A stretch of DNA of 64,000 bases from Hormiphora californensis (Eukaryota > Ctenophora > Tentaculata > Cydippida > Pleurobrachiidae): NCBI GenBank assembly GCA_020137815.1, contig CM035358.1, positions 5,607,488 to 5,671,487 of the forward strand, given 5' to 3'. The notes beneath the pieces were generated by a model. That model was not told the DNA's origin and searched no databases. It saw nothing but the letters and a program-made list of their open reading frames with translations. The translations under genes and the position numbers were made by a program. Positions 9,701-44,700 of the stretch are shown here, one piece after another. Numbering within the stretch: the stretch's first letter is position 1; every line of letters starts with the position of its first letter.

Positions 9701-12700
9701 CGGTTTGTCATCAAGTTCATGGAAGCATATGTCTGCACTGGCAACTCCGACTGGTTTGAAAAAGTTGACGGCGATCTGAAGATGTATCAAGGCCTGTTTA
9801 TGATTGCAAGACCGGTTCTATGCGAAAAAGAGCCCTTTACAATTCCTGTAATTAAGGAAATTTTGGGTGAAATGCCAAATTATATGAAAATGGCCAAGAA
9901 AAAGTATATAACGTGGAAGAAGTGCGCTCTGAAAGCTCTTATGAGTTTCTACAAGTCTAAGATTTGTGATGAGAAAAACCAGAGGTTTGCAATAGAAATG
10001 TGGAAGAGCTACTGCCGGACAATCACCTGCCAAAACTCCTGGGTATGGACTAAAATTGAGGAGCGGGGACGACAAAGAGCGTCTGAATTGGGATATTGTG
10101 CTAAGCCTAAAAAACATACCCGACGACATAAGAGGCAGTTTGACACAGCGTCATTTTATCACATGTTGGAGGTTTCTGTGTGCGGAGAAGGATTTGAAGC
10201 AATTATAGAGGAACTCTCGGATATGACTGGTGGCCGGGTTTATACAACGATCATAGCGCACATTTGGACCAATCTTGTGTGTTGTCTCAATGACTAGAAC
10301 TATAGGGCCGGGGAGAAGGAACAGTTCTTCATTGCAGCTAACACCTTGAGGAATCAAGCCCTGATTATCAGGGTGAGGGACTCTTGGAGGAAGAAATAAT
10401 GACACCGTATTCGTAGTAATAGACCGATCTTGTTCTTTTGAAAATTCGCTAAAACATCACAGATAGACTGTCTTTATATTTCTAATTTTTGATTGATGCA
10501 TCGCAAAAAAACCGTTTTGTTTTTGTTTACTAAAGAAAACGAAACTAACCGCAATAAAATCCTGATCAGATCTCCTTATAATATGTACATAATAACCACA
10601 ATCTGTCCATCATTTTATATCTCATCATAGGTATTTGGTCTTTGCAGTGCCGCTTGTTATAGTGGAGATACCGTATTGGGAATACGGTAAGAAGACGCAG
10701 ACTTTGCGTAACGTGCGAGTGCATACTTATTATATGTCAAAAAGATCATGTTTTCAGCACGTCATGGCGCTCTGATAGGCTGTGCTTGCGCATCTTCTTA
10801 CCGTATTTCAGACCAAAACGGTATTTCATTACCGTTTTCCCACTATGTACAAGCAGCCTAGTTATCTCTAGATCTCTAGATCTCTCTCCCTTTGCAGAAC
10901 CACGTTAAGCGGGGTACCCAGGAGACCTCGTACATTCCCGAAGACTTCCTGCCTCATTTCATGGATCTGATTATATGGGGCCACGAGCACGATTGTATCC
11001 CAGAGGTTAAACACAATGAGTCCATTGGGGCATTCGTTTTACAGGTACTAACTCACTCTCCTTTTAGTCTATAAATCACGGTATTTCCCCGTGGCTCTAA
11101 CGTTGGCGAGTAACAGTTTAGTTGTTTATCCAAATTTAACAGTAAAATCAAGTGTCATTGCATGGGTTGCTTGTCCAAAAGATTCCAATGATCACCTTCA
11201 CCAGCCAGTAAATACTGGTCCCTGATTGGCTGATAACCAGTCACGTGACCTAAATAACGAGTTCTGATTGGTTGTTGACTTGGTTCAGTCGGTTCCTGCA
11301 ATAAACACCTTCACCAGCCAGGTTCAAGTGTTGCGACATCACTATCGGAGGGAGAAACGTTGCCCAAACACTGTTTCAAGATGCAGATATGGAAGAAAAA
11401 GTTTCTGCTTACTAAAATACCGCTCACTACAATTCGCCCTTTTCTCTTCAAGAGTGTGTCCTTGGTAAGTTTAGGCCTTTCTTTACTTTAAAATTCTGTG
11501 ATTATTAGTACACACATCTCCCCATCAACTCCGAAACTGAAATTGCATCACTATTCACTAATTGCGTACGAGGTCTTTCTAGAATCTAGGGATGGGAGCG
11601 AATCATTCTCTCCTACCCGGTCCTACCCCTTTCCGGTAAGAGAGGGTACTCAAAATAACTGAATGTTCTCGAAGATGGATGAAGATATCACTGAAGAACG
11701 GGAGATATACACGTTCCTCCAATACCACGTGGACGACATGATCGAAAAGGCGGTGGGGCTGCAAACCGATAATTCTCCTGAACTGCCTCTTATACGGTAA
11801 TTAGGCAATTAAAATTCTTTTTTATTAGCGATTAAATAGTTCGTAACACCAGTGTTTTTCCGCGAACCAGTGTGCTGATTTTTTTAATGAGGAGGATTGG
11901 ATCTTAATTCTGATACTATTGTAGAAGTAAACGTTTAGAAGTCCCACGTTACAGATTACGATACGAGTACGGTGCAGAACATGCCCCGATTAACGGTGTA
12001 AAGTTCGGCCACGACTACGCGACACGTGTTGCAAACCCTAAAGATATTCTACTAGCTGTAAAGAAGAAGGAAAGGAATGCCACAGGAGGAGGAGGGGCTT
12101 CTGCCGGTGCCTTTGAATCAGGTACTACCAAGTATACCATAACGGGGTAGCGGAATTTGGTAGGGAGCCCACGAGCTCTGAAAATGTAGTCAAGTACAGA
12201 TCTGGTATGTGTATTTTATGAGGGTCTAATTAAGCTATCACCTCTCTTTAGATACCACACGCGGTGGGGGAGAGGATGGAGAGGAGGACACTAAGACAAT
12301 GGCAGACTACACCCTCGAAATTCTTAAAGGTAACCACTGCATTTCAGATTGCAGGTGGTAATTTATATTTTTATCCAAGCTTACACCGACCTTTTCTATC
12401 CGTGTAAAGGAGGGTTAAAACATAACTAAGAGACCCCTATAATAATAATAGCTGTGTATTTCACCCCCCCCCCCCCTGCAGAGATGAATAATAGCTGTGT
12501 ATTTCACACCCCCCCCCCCCCCTACTGCAGAGATGAATAAGCCGATGATGGTACTGGGTGAAAAAGGTCTCTCCATTGCCTGTGAGGACATGGTCCACAA
12601 GCTAGAGAATGAGAGTATACAGGAGTACATCAACTTTGCAATGGAACAGTGTGAGAGCCATCTGAGGGCTAACACTAAACTAGGTAAATCTGGTATTATT

Positions 12701-13829
12701 TACTGTTTTCACCCAATCTAACAGCACCCTTAATGTCTCTCCCCCAATCCCATCCAAAAAAAGTATCCCACCCCATCACCGCTTCCTTCTCTTAAACCCA
12801 TGACACCCCTAACCTCCCCAGATGACAACTTGGTGGAGCGGATGGCAGCTAGAAAGGCCGTTATCTCTCCCCCTCTCTCTCTTGTCTCTCTCTCCCTCTC
12901 TCCCTCTCTCTCTCTCTCTTGTCTCTCCCCTATCTCTCTAGTCTCTCCCCCCTCTCTCTCTAGTCTCTCCCCCTCTCTCTAGTCTCTCCCCCTCTCTCTA
13001 GTCTCTCCCCTCTCTCTAGTATCTCCCCCTCTCTCTAGTCTCTCCCCCTCTCTCTAGTCTCTCCCCCCTCTCTCTAGTCTCCCCCCTCTCTCTAGTCTCT
13101 CCCCCTCTCTCTAGTCTCTCCCCCTCTCTCTCTAGTCTCTCCCCCTCTCTCTCTAGTCTCTCCCCCTCTCTCTAGTCTCTCCCCCTCTCTCTCTAGTCTC
13201 TCCCCCTCTCTCTCTAGTCTCTCCCCCTCTCTCTCTAGTCTATCCCCCTCTCTCTAGTCTCTCCCCCCCTCTCTCTAGTCTCTCCCCCTCTCTCTAGTCT
13301 CTCCCCCTCTCTCTCTAGTCTATCCCCCTCTCTCTAGTCTCTCCCCCTAACCTCCCCAGATGACAACTTGGTTGAGCGGATGGCAGCTAGAAAATCTGTT
13401 ATGAGCAGGGAAGATGCTACGGAGGAGATAAATGCAGCAAGGCAACGCTGGGAGCAACGGAGAAAAGAGAAAACGGAACGGGGCGAGGTAAGAGATATAA
13501 TGACATGTTTTGAGTTGCTCACACCAGGGGGCCATGAAAAGTGTTTAATTAGAGTACAGACCCTGTACTATGCTGTCGAAAAAACTTGCCAGTGGGAACT
13601 GTCCCTGTTGAAATCCCCAACTCACAGTTCCTAATCTCAGGTTGACGACTCAAATGACGATTCTGACCCTGATTTATTGGATACGGAGCCTGTAAAGAAG
13701 CCAGCCCGGGGACGGGGAAGTCGGGGAGGTCGTGGTTCAAGAGGTGGCGGTCGGGGGTCAAGGGGAGGCAGGGGATCCCGTGGAGCGAGGGGGAGTAAAA
13801 AGGGGACTTTGGATGCTATGCTGAAATAG
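6716..13829 (+). CDS. MRE11: MRE11 double-strand break repair nuclease
   Basis: Thirteen exons: 6716-6800, 6988-7082, 7225-7382, 7499-7647, 7808-8002, 10898-11044, 11318-11464, about 11675-11796, 11955-12121, 12252-12329, 12531-12683, 13360-13487, 13641-13829; about 600 residues (human 708). The Mn-binding phosphoesterase motifs are in order: [35 protein letters not shown]. The capping domain follows ([14 protein letters not shown], then RVANPKDI), and the C-terminus is a Gly-Arg-rich GAR tract ([17 protein letters not shown]) ending [11 protein letters not shown]11 with RAD50 and NBS1 resects broken DNA ends in the nucleus. The start of exon 8 is weakly defined. Oddities: one extra base at about 7915 breaks the frame in exon 5; two complete genes sit in intron 5; the acceptors of exons 7, 11 and 12 are each partly duplicated upstream. 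Confidence 0.9.
8488..9257 (+). CDS. Secreted ten-cysteine protein with furin site, copy A
   Basis: Two exons, 8488-8513 and 8591-9257, 230 residues. Splicing at GCAAT|GTAAGT and TTTCAG|AGTC creates a classic signal peptide, [20 protein letters not shown], which neither exon shows alone. An in-frame ATG at 8482 would add two residues. The mature part has ten cysteines shared in spacing with copy B. A furin-type site RRSKR lies about 55 residues from the end, followed by QFDTASF, one Cys and a CC pair. Seven cysteines precede the site and three follow it, so if all are paired at least one disulfide joins the two chains. Likely a processed secreted precursor (peptide, toxin-like or matrix factor); I do not recognise the family. 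Poly(A) signal AATAAA at 9279-9284. It lies wholly inside MRE11 intron 5 on the same strand. Confidence 0.72.
9567..10297 (+). CDS. Secreted ten-cysteine protein with furin site, copy B
   Basis: Two exons, 9567-9592 and 9658-10297, 221 residues; tandem paralogue of copy A with the same intron at the same place and phase. Signal peptide [20 protein letters not shown], then AKERF and [10 protein letters not shown] as in copy A. All ten cysteines align. The dibasic site is RRHKR, again followed by QFDTASF, and the tail ends [10 protein letters not shown]. The upstream 90 bases also match those of copy A (ACCACCTGTATTGC...ATGGAGTA), so promoter and gene were duplicated together. Many substitutions between the copies are non-synonymous by eye, while cysteines, signal peptide and processing site are kept, which argues for selection on a secreted function. 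Function unknown. Confidence 0.72.
10298..10897. other. Rest of MRE11 intron 5
   Basis: AT-rich, no gene seen. An imperfect inverted pair, AATACGGTAAGAAG at 10681-10694 and CTTCTTACCGTATT at 10793-10806, encloses about 100 bases and could be a small palindromic element. AATAAA at about 10554 may serve copy B. Confidence 0.4.
11193..11298. mobile_element. hAT-type MITE, copy 1, left end replaced
   Basis: Matches the 109-bp MITE family seen at 20751, 21896 and 35326 from AAATACTGGTCCCTGATTGG to the right end CGGTTCCTG at 11298. The left terminal repeat is absent; in its place stands CACCTTCACCAGCCAG (11193-11208), an exact copy of the MRE11 exon 7 acceptor region at 11306-11321. Confidence 0.75.
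12447..12540 (+). repeat. Duplicated splice acceptor of MRE11 exon 11
   Basis: Two tandem copies of AATAGCTGTGTATTTCA, a C run of 13-14, CTGCAG or CTACTGCAG, and AGATGAATAA. AGATGAATAA is the first ten bases of the exon encoding [13 protein letters not shown]; the downstream copy (exon start 12531) is the one that continues into coding sequence. Use of the upstream acceptor would read into TAG. Confidence 0.85.
12811..13398 (+). repeat. Duplicated acceptor and exon start of MRE11 exon 12 flanking a minisatellite
   Basis: CTAACCTCCCCAG plus about 40 coding bases ([12 protein letters not shown]) occurs at 12811-12860 and again at 13348-13398 with one mismatch. Between them lies about 480 bases of a 15-17 bp CT-rich minisatellite (CTCTCTAGTCTCTCCCC, some 30 copies). 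Only the second copy continues into the exon ([12 protein letters not shown]). Confidence 0.88.
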
Positions 13830-14492
13830 ACAGGTCTCGTGATGGAAGGGTTTTTTTTAACGAATATCAATTTAAAGACAGTTTTTATTTATTTACCTAG
13901 CAAGGCATTTATTTTATAGTTTTACTTAACTTATTGATTTCATGGCAAATTGAATTCTTGTTTTCTTCATGTGATGCTACTTTGTTAGCTCTTTTTTATG
14001 CTCCATCGCATCACTTGCCTGATATGAGAAACCAGAAAACCATGTTCGACATTATGAAATGTTGTGGAACGTGACCGGGTATCCAGTCCAATCGTTCAAC
14101 TTCATGGGTAATGATTCAGCCGATTCGTCACACTCTTGAGCTGTCATATGCGTAACGCGCGAAGGAGCAGTTATGGAGAAAATCAGGTGTTCTCATTTCA
14201 TAACGCGCCAACCACACCGATCCCGTGGTCAAGTGAGTGAGCCACCGCGAGGTTTACGACATTCGGCTGCCGATTGTCCGCGCAGCGCGTGGGAAAATTT
14301 CAAAAGTTGCTCAATTTCAACTTTTACAAAATCACTTTTTGTTTTTTTCCGCCAACCTTTTCAATTTTTTCTCCCCTGTTGATGGCATCTTTGCGCTTTT
14401 GTACTTTGTCGTGGTCCATAGTGACCAATACCACTTGCAATGGTACATTAGAGTCTCCCTCCATTAACATGTGATCCAAATTTCGTTTTTAG
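13830..14492. promoter_or_regulatory. Intergenic interval between MRE11 and AXDND1
   Basis: About 660 bases between the MRE11 stop and the acceptor-like sequence before the AXDND1 start codon. It should contain the MRE11 3' UTR and the AXDND1 promoter. A CpG-bearing patch (ACGCGCGAAG, GCGCAGCGCG) at 14150-14290 is the best promoter candidate. No TATA box or gene seen. Confidence 0.35.
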
Positions 14493-14505
14493 ATTGTAGG
14501 TCAGG

Positions 14506-37729
<23,224 letters not shown>

Positions 37730-38765
37730 TGGTAAGCTTGGTTGGTAGTCTTTAACCCCCCCCCCCCCCCTGTCACGCCGTGAGAGATGACTGGTGATTG
37801 TCAGTATTCTGAGATGATTGTTCATCTCTCTCTTTCTGTCTCTTCTCCCTCTTCTACGGTATAGCTAGACAGATGGCGCATCTTCACAGACAGACATGGA
37901 GAGGCTCTGTGTCTCCGTTCCGATCGAAGAGAGAGAAGAAAAGAGATGAGGGGTAGCATTGGATCAGTCGGACGAGAGCTCTCCTAAGGGAGAGCTTCTC
38001 TATAGCGGCGACGTAAGTCATCTACGCTAGCGCGCACGTGTATTATGCTCATGCACAAGAGATTTTATGGGGGTCGCACTCTCTTCCCAAACAGCTAGCT
38101 CTCAACAAGCAGGTGGGTAGGTAGAGCCCTGTGTGTCGGAACGTGTGGACCTTACGAGAGAGAGAGAGAGAGAGAGAAGAGGAGAGAGAGAAGAGAGAAG
38201 ATAGGAGGCAGAGGAGAAAGAGAGAGAGATATCTGTTCTAATCCTTTTCGACGAGTAGAGCTCTTGTGCTAGTAGTCTGAGTCAGAACCCTGACAGAAAT
38301 GTCAGGAGAGAGAGAACGTGGACATGGAAGATAGGTTTAATGATTCGTCGAGATGCTCTAGATCCTTCTTTCTTCCTCTGCTGTATGTCGGTCTAGCTAG
38401 ATCTCTTGATTAGGTACTCTCTTCTCGCTAAAATCTCCTTCATTTCTTCTCTCTTCACCTTCTATCCCTCCTTACCCAGCTTCTCCCTATCTCTCCTCTC
38501 ATCCTCTGCTCTCTCCCCCGACGTATTCATGAGCCTCCTTCTTTATACACGAGTCGCGAGCACCCTTTTCACTCTCGTTCCTTATCTATCTCTCCTACTC
38601 ATATATCGGACTAAGTCTTATCTCTCTTTTCCCTCTCTTCTCCTCGTCTTCTCCTTCTCTCTCTCTCTCTCTAGCTCTTCTCTTCTCTGTCATCTCTCTC
38701 GTCTCTCTCTCTGTCCTCTTCATCTTGTCTCTCTCTTTCTTCTTTCTCCTCTCTCTCTCCTCAGG
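37730..38765. other. Low-complexity sequence before the corrupted block
   Basis: C15 run near 37757, GA microsatellite (38156-38235) and CT-rich stretch (38400-38765). No supported gene. The readable sequence stops abruptly after CTCTCTCCTCAG. Confidence 0.5.
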
Positions 38766-41700
38766 GGGGTCCATTTTTCCCACAAATAAAAAGGGGGCAA
38801 CAAAAAAAGCATTTTTGGGGTTCCATGTGACCCTCCTTTGTGGGGGGGTTTGTCGGGGGACAGGGGGTTGGGGGTTTCCCTGGAACCCCTTTTTTTTTTA
38901 ACCAGAAAAGAGGGGAGAAAAAAAAGGGAGGGAAGGAAAAGGGGAGAGAAACGAGGAGAAAAGGGGAGAGAGAGAAGGGGAGGGGAAGGGGTGAAAAAAA
39001 AATTTAAGAATAAGATGGGACAAAAAGGTTTGGCCCAAATTGCGGGGGTTTTTGAGGGAAGGGAAGAAAAAAGGGGGAAAAGAAGAGGGAGGAAAAAAAT
39101 TGTTTTTTGGAAAAAGAGAGGAGAAAAGCGCCGCAGGGGAGGTGGGAGAGGGGCTAGAGGGACAAAGTAAAGTTTTGGGGGTAGTTTTTCTTCCCCAAAC
39201 AAAAAGACCCAAAAATAAAAAAATTCTTTAATTAAAACATCTTTTAAATTTTTATTTTAAACCCATCCTCTCAAAAAAGGACCCTTTTTATCGAAAATCC
39301 AATCTCTCCCTCCCTTCTCTTTCCCCTTCTCCCCTTCTTTTTCCTAATCTATATTTCGAGGAAAGTTTTTCAATCAAAACCCTCTCTTTTCCTTCATCTA
39401 TCTCTTTCTATCTTCTTTCCTCTGTATCCTCTTCTTTTTTCTCAAAATTCCCTCTCTCCTCTCTCTCTTTTTAATTTTCTTCTTTTCTCTTACCCTTTTC
39501 TACCTTTCCCTCTATCCCCTATCTCTCCTATTTTCCCCCTTGCAGTGTAGTGCTAGGGGATAGGAGCAAAAGAACCCAACCCATCGCGGGCTAACTTTCC
39601 CCTTTTTAAAAAAATTTGCTTTCCAGAATTACAGCTAAACCCCCTTTTTACCGATGGTTTTTAAAATTTTTCAAAATTCGAATTTAAAAAAAAAATGACA
39701 TAATTTTATTTTTGAAACTGGCCCCAGATCCCCCCCCCCCCCCCCCTTTAACTACTAAAGCGTGCCGGGCTTCCCAGGGAAACCCCACGGGGCCTTCGCA
39801 AAGGGGATAACGCCGGAAGGGGAAGGAAGGCCCCTTCTTCCCCCCCCTTCCCCAGGAAAATTTCCCAATCCCAAGGTTCATAATAGGGGGACGTTGGATT
39901 TGGGGGCTCTTCTCGGGGTTTTTTATTTTTTCCCGTGTGGAATTTTCCCCGGGGGCCCCCCCTTTGATGCCCCCCCCCCCCCCCATTGATGGCCCATATG
40001 AACGGGGCCAACGAGGTGGTTTATTTGGACTAGGGCCCTTTTCAAATTTTACCTTTACCCAACAATTTTTGTTTTTTTGGTTGTTAGTTTTCCCCCATGC
40101 TGACAGCGACGCCCCCCGATGCGTTTGTCCCGTGGGGGCCCAAAAAATAGGATCTTTCGCCCCCAAGAAAATTTGGATTTAATTTGATTTAAAGGCGGCT
40201 TCATTGCCCCGGCAGTCAGTTCGGTCCCCCAACACACACAAATTTTCCAACCCTTTGATATCGAAATAATTAGATACCCCCAGTTTTCCCCCCTAAAGCG
40301 GGTTTAAATATGGGGGTTTTCTTGGGTCCCCCCGGTTCTAGAGCCCCTTTTAGGTTAAAAAAACCCGCATTTGGTGAGTTTTTAGCTCCTCGGGCCTGTG
40401 GCCAGTCCACCCAGTTTAAGTCTACGGGGTTCCCCCAAAGTTCAGAATCGGGGGACTTCGGGAAAGACTTCCTATTAGGCCCCTTTATCCCACCAGTTGA
40501 TCCCAAGCCCCCTTGAGAACCCTACAAAAACCGCCATCCAATTTTTTTTCCCATAGTAGATGAAAGGGGGCCCCCTTTTCCGCGCCGTTTTAAAAAAGAA
40601 GGGGTTTTCTCAGAGAAGGGAACGGGTTTGACCTTAATGCTCCTTCTCAGGTCATTTTTCCCAAATTTTCCCCTTTGAGTCTAGGACAGGCGCCCAGGGC
40701 CTTTGCCTTCCTAATGTTAAAATCCTTCTCCCTTTGATTTAAAGGTGGGCACCAAGGTAAACGGAAAAAGGGCCCCTTGTTCTAGATTTTTTTTCCCGTT
40801 TGACAACCAGGGGAAAGGGTTCCCCTAACAGTAGCAAAAAAACTTAGTTTCCCTTCATTAGGTGAAGACCAAAATGCAGCCGCTTTCCCTTTCCAGACTT
40901 TTAAAAATTTTGTGCCGGGTTTGTTGGGTCCCCAAAGGAGTGAAAGGTATCAGGGTAATCGGGGTTTTGTGAAATTTTACTTCAGGATAAAGCCCCATCT
41001 TTTCCCCTTCCGGGGGGTAAATCCAAAAGTTTCCCCACAGCCCAAACCTCCTTTATGGACATAGTCAATGCTATAAAAACCCAAATTTGGGCCAGGGGTC
41101 CCCCTGTAAAAAAAGCCAGCCCGAATTTTAAAATTTGGGCCCCCGTGAGTCCGGGCCTCCGTTTTTAAAAAGGGGGCCCCTGGTTTTCTCATACGAAAAA
41201 TTTAAAGCCGAAAATTTAATTTTTAAAGGGAAAACCGAAGCTCCGAACCCCATAAGAAAAACCCCCGTGGAAAGGGAATTTAAAAAAGCACGCCGAAAGT
41301 CTATAAAAAAGGTAACAGAAGTTTAAATTTCCTTTTGTTTTCCCCTTCCAAAAAAACCGCCGGGGGGGCCAGAAGTATTGGGAGTAGAAATCCATGGTCG
41401 GGGTCCATTTTGGTTTCCTCCAAAAAGGGTCAATATGGGGGGAGTAGGCGGTTGAGGATATCTTATTTAGGTTTTTGAGAACCCGGGGGTCCGAAAAGAT
41501 TTTTTAGGTTTTAGTTTAGTGATTGGGAAGGGGTTTTTGTTTGGGAAAACTTGGGGAAAGGGGGGTTTAAAAGGGTTAGGGGGAAATTTTAAATTTAAAA
41601 ATGGGGGGGGGGGGGGGTTTAAAAAAAAAAAATGGGACGCGTACCTCCCCCTTTTAACCCTCAAGGGTTCCTGGGGCCTTTTTCCGGGGCCTTTTCCCCC

Positions 41701-44700
41701 CCTTTTAAAAAGGAACTTAAAAACTCTTATTTAAAAAAACCCTTTATGAACGTTGAGGAAACTCCCCAATACAATTAATAAAGGTCCTCCCTTTAGGAAA
41801 AAATAGGGGTTTTTAAACCATATCCCAGGAAAAGGTTCCCCCCCAAACCCCCAGCCTCCCCTCGAATAAATTCTAAAAGGGCCCCCATTTCCTTTAAAAA
41901 AGGGCCCATTAAAACCCAGGGGTCCCCGGAACCCAAAAATTTTTCCCTACAGTTGCATTTCACCCCACAATTTTTGGGGAAAAATTCTTAAAGGGTGGGC
42001 CCCCTTGGTTTTCCTTTTAAGAGTTTCTACCCGCAACCTGGGGGTTAATTTTTTCAGTGGGAAGGGGGCCCCGCTTTTCCCTTAAAACTCCTTCCCCAAC
42101 CCCCTTTTTTTTTCTCCTTTTTTGCCCCCCCCACCAATCGTCCCAATTTTGGTATTTGGGTTTAACATTAACCCCTTTAAAACTGGCCCACCGTGGCGTA
42201 TCCCCCTTTTTGGTTCCCAAAAAACCCCCCCACAAAGGCCCCCCCTTAAGGGAACCCTAACTCCTAAAAAAATTTTCCTTTCCCCCCCCCAAGTCCGGGG
42301 GTTCCCAAAAATCGGCCCCCGAACAAGGGGTTCAAGGAACTTTCCCCCGGGTTGGACCAGCCCCAAAACTTTAGGCAAAACCCAAACCGGGTCATTTACC
42401 CAAATTTACCCCGTTTACACCCCTTACGGCCGAAAGATTTTTAAATTTGTCCGGAAAAAAAAAAAAACCTTTTAAAAAACCCAGCCCGGGGAAAATGAAA
42501 TTTTCCACTTTTTAAACCCCCCTTTTAAAGCCCCCAGATTCTTTAGACAAGAATCCCCCCGGACGGGCCCCCCCCCTTTTCCCCAGCCGAAAGTTGAAGG
42601 AAAATCCCCCCAAATTGGGAATTTCCCCGACGGGTTTGGGGGCCCCCGGTTTTAAAGGGCCCCTTAAAACAAAAAAACCCCGAAAAACCCTTTTTCCTTG
42701 TTTTAATGGGGGAAAAACCCTTCAATTTGGTTTTGCCTTCCCCCGGGGAGGGCTCAAAAAAGGGAAAACCCTCTGCCTTTTGCGGGTCACTCCCCTTCCC
42801 CTTATTTGGGCCCCCTTAAACCCAAAAAAATTTTACCAAGGGGCCCCGGGGGCCAGGGTTTTGGGAAAAGGTTTTAAATTAAACACAAATAGTATTTGGG
42901 AAATGGTTTCCCCTTTACCCCTTTTCCAACCCCCCGCCGAATTTTGCAAACTTTGGTTAAACAACCAAAAATCCTTAACCCAAACCCCCCCCCAAAATTT
43001 CCCCCTGGATCCCCCAGGGGGAAAACCTCCGGGGGGAGGGGGGGAAACAAAACGGGAGTGAACTTCCCTTTTACCCAGATCTTTTTCCCCCCAAACCCCC
43101 AAAAGGGGGACCAACCCCCGGTTGGGCCCCTTTCCTTTTCCAAAAACCCCAAAAGGGGGGATACAAAGGCCGCTCCTCACCCAAAATGCTTCCCGCCAAA
43201 CCTACGAAGCCCCCGGGAAAGGTTTCCTTTACATTAGGGTGCCAAAACCGTCTCCCCTATTACAACCCCAAAAAACCCGGGTTTTTTTTGGGGAGTTTTT
43301 TAAAGGGGGTTTTTTGGGTTTCCGGTCGGACCCCGGCCATTGTAGCAGGCCCCCCCCCCGAAGGGTTTTAAACTTACCCCCTTCAAGGGGGCCATTGGCC
43401 TCGCAAGAATATCAAAGGGGGTTTTTAAACCCCGGGTTGGTTTGGTTGGGCTTAATTTAATCTTTTGATGGCTAAAAGGGTACAGAGAGGGGCCCCCTCT
43501 CAGGTTTGGAATTTTAACACCCCCATAACCGATGGAATTTCCGCGGCCCCTGGTCCATCAACCCGGGAAAAACCCCAGGGAAATATCCAAAACCCCCAAA
43601 GATAAATCGGCCTTCTCGCCCGAAAAACCCCCCCCTGATAACGTCCGAAAAGGGAAAAGGGGTAAGCAGGGCCCATTCCCGGGCGGGGGTTTTAAAAACC
43701 CCGGGGGAAAAGGAGTTTTTTAACCTTTTTTGGTTTAAATACCGTTGGGTTCCCTTTCGCTTATCTGTTTAGTTGGGATAACCCCAGGACCCCGAATAGC
43801 GATTAACAAATGGGGACCTTTTTAAAGGGGTGGATTTTTCATCACGCACCCCCGGTTCTTTGGGTTTCGAGGGGGTTGGGAGGGTTTACACGGGATACCC
43901 TGGGGGTGAAAAAACCTTTGCCCCCGTTGTACAAAATGGGTCCGGGGCTCAGGAAGGGCCCCTTTCCAGTGGGGCAGAAAAAGACCCCCACCGCCAAACC
44001 AAAAAAGAACCCCCCTTCCACAAAAAGGTTTGTATTAAAGTTAGTTATTTGTCAAAAGGCGGACTGGTTATTGTGTGGGGATAGGGAAATGGCCGTCGAC
44101 AAGATCTGGGGGAATATAACAGAGGCCCCCCGTCATTTTTGACTCTTTTAACCTGGTAAGTTAGGTCCCCCGCAACCAATCAATTTAAATTATTTGCAAT
44201 GTAAAATGTTTCATACACCAGACACTGGCCCGGAACCCCCAAATTTTTATTTCTTTCAAATTTGAAAAACCCGGGGCCTGCCCTAGCATTTGGAGCTGGT
44301 GCAGTGATTTAGGGGATAATTTAACCACCATGTTTTTGTTTAAACATTTTTCAAGTTTTAGGGGCCCCTTTTTCCCCTCATAATAACGGTGGAGGACTGT
44401 TCCACCACAAAATTTTAATTTGGTTTTAATTGGGGCCGGGTTCCCCAAAATTAAATTTCTTTTCTTGTTAATTTTTTCGAATGTTTTAGGGAGATCATGG
44501 GGTATTTAACCGGGACAAGAAAAATTTAATCAACTACAACTATATTTCTTTTTTCTTTTTAAAAGGTCTTTTAAAAATTTAAATTTTTTGATTGACAAGG
44601 GTCTGTGATGGGGGGGTAAGGGTTTGGGCGGTTTTTCAATTCACCCAGTAAAAAAAAAGAAGCACAATCATTCAGCTCAACAGTTTAGTTAAAAAGGTAT

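Larger units (their letters stand above)
8388..10297 (+). repeat. Tandem segmental duplication carrying the two secreted-protein genes
   Basis: Unit 1 (about 8388-9257) and unit 2 (about 9470-10297) share upstream flank, first exon, intron ends and second exon. A shorter third piece of the upstream flank (CTGACCACCTGTATAAATATGG) stands at 8222-8243 with no gene after it, so the flank was copied at least three times. Confidence 0.75.

Noticed and set aside
8772-10129. Minus-strand open frames opposite the secreted-protein genes
   Set aside because: The plus strand has signal peptides, conserved cysteines and splice sites; the minus frames show none of these.
39684-44142. Many open frames of 60-160 codons on both strands
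   Set aside because: They arise in the corrupted block from run-rich sequence with few stops; Pro/Gly/Lys/Phe composition and no family resemblance.
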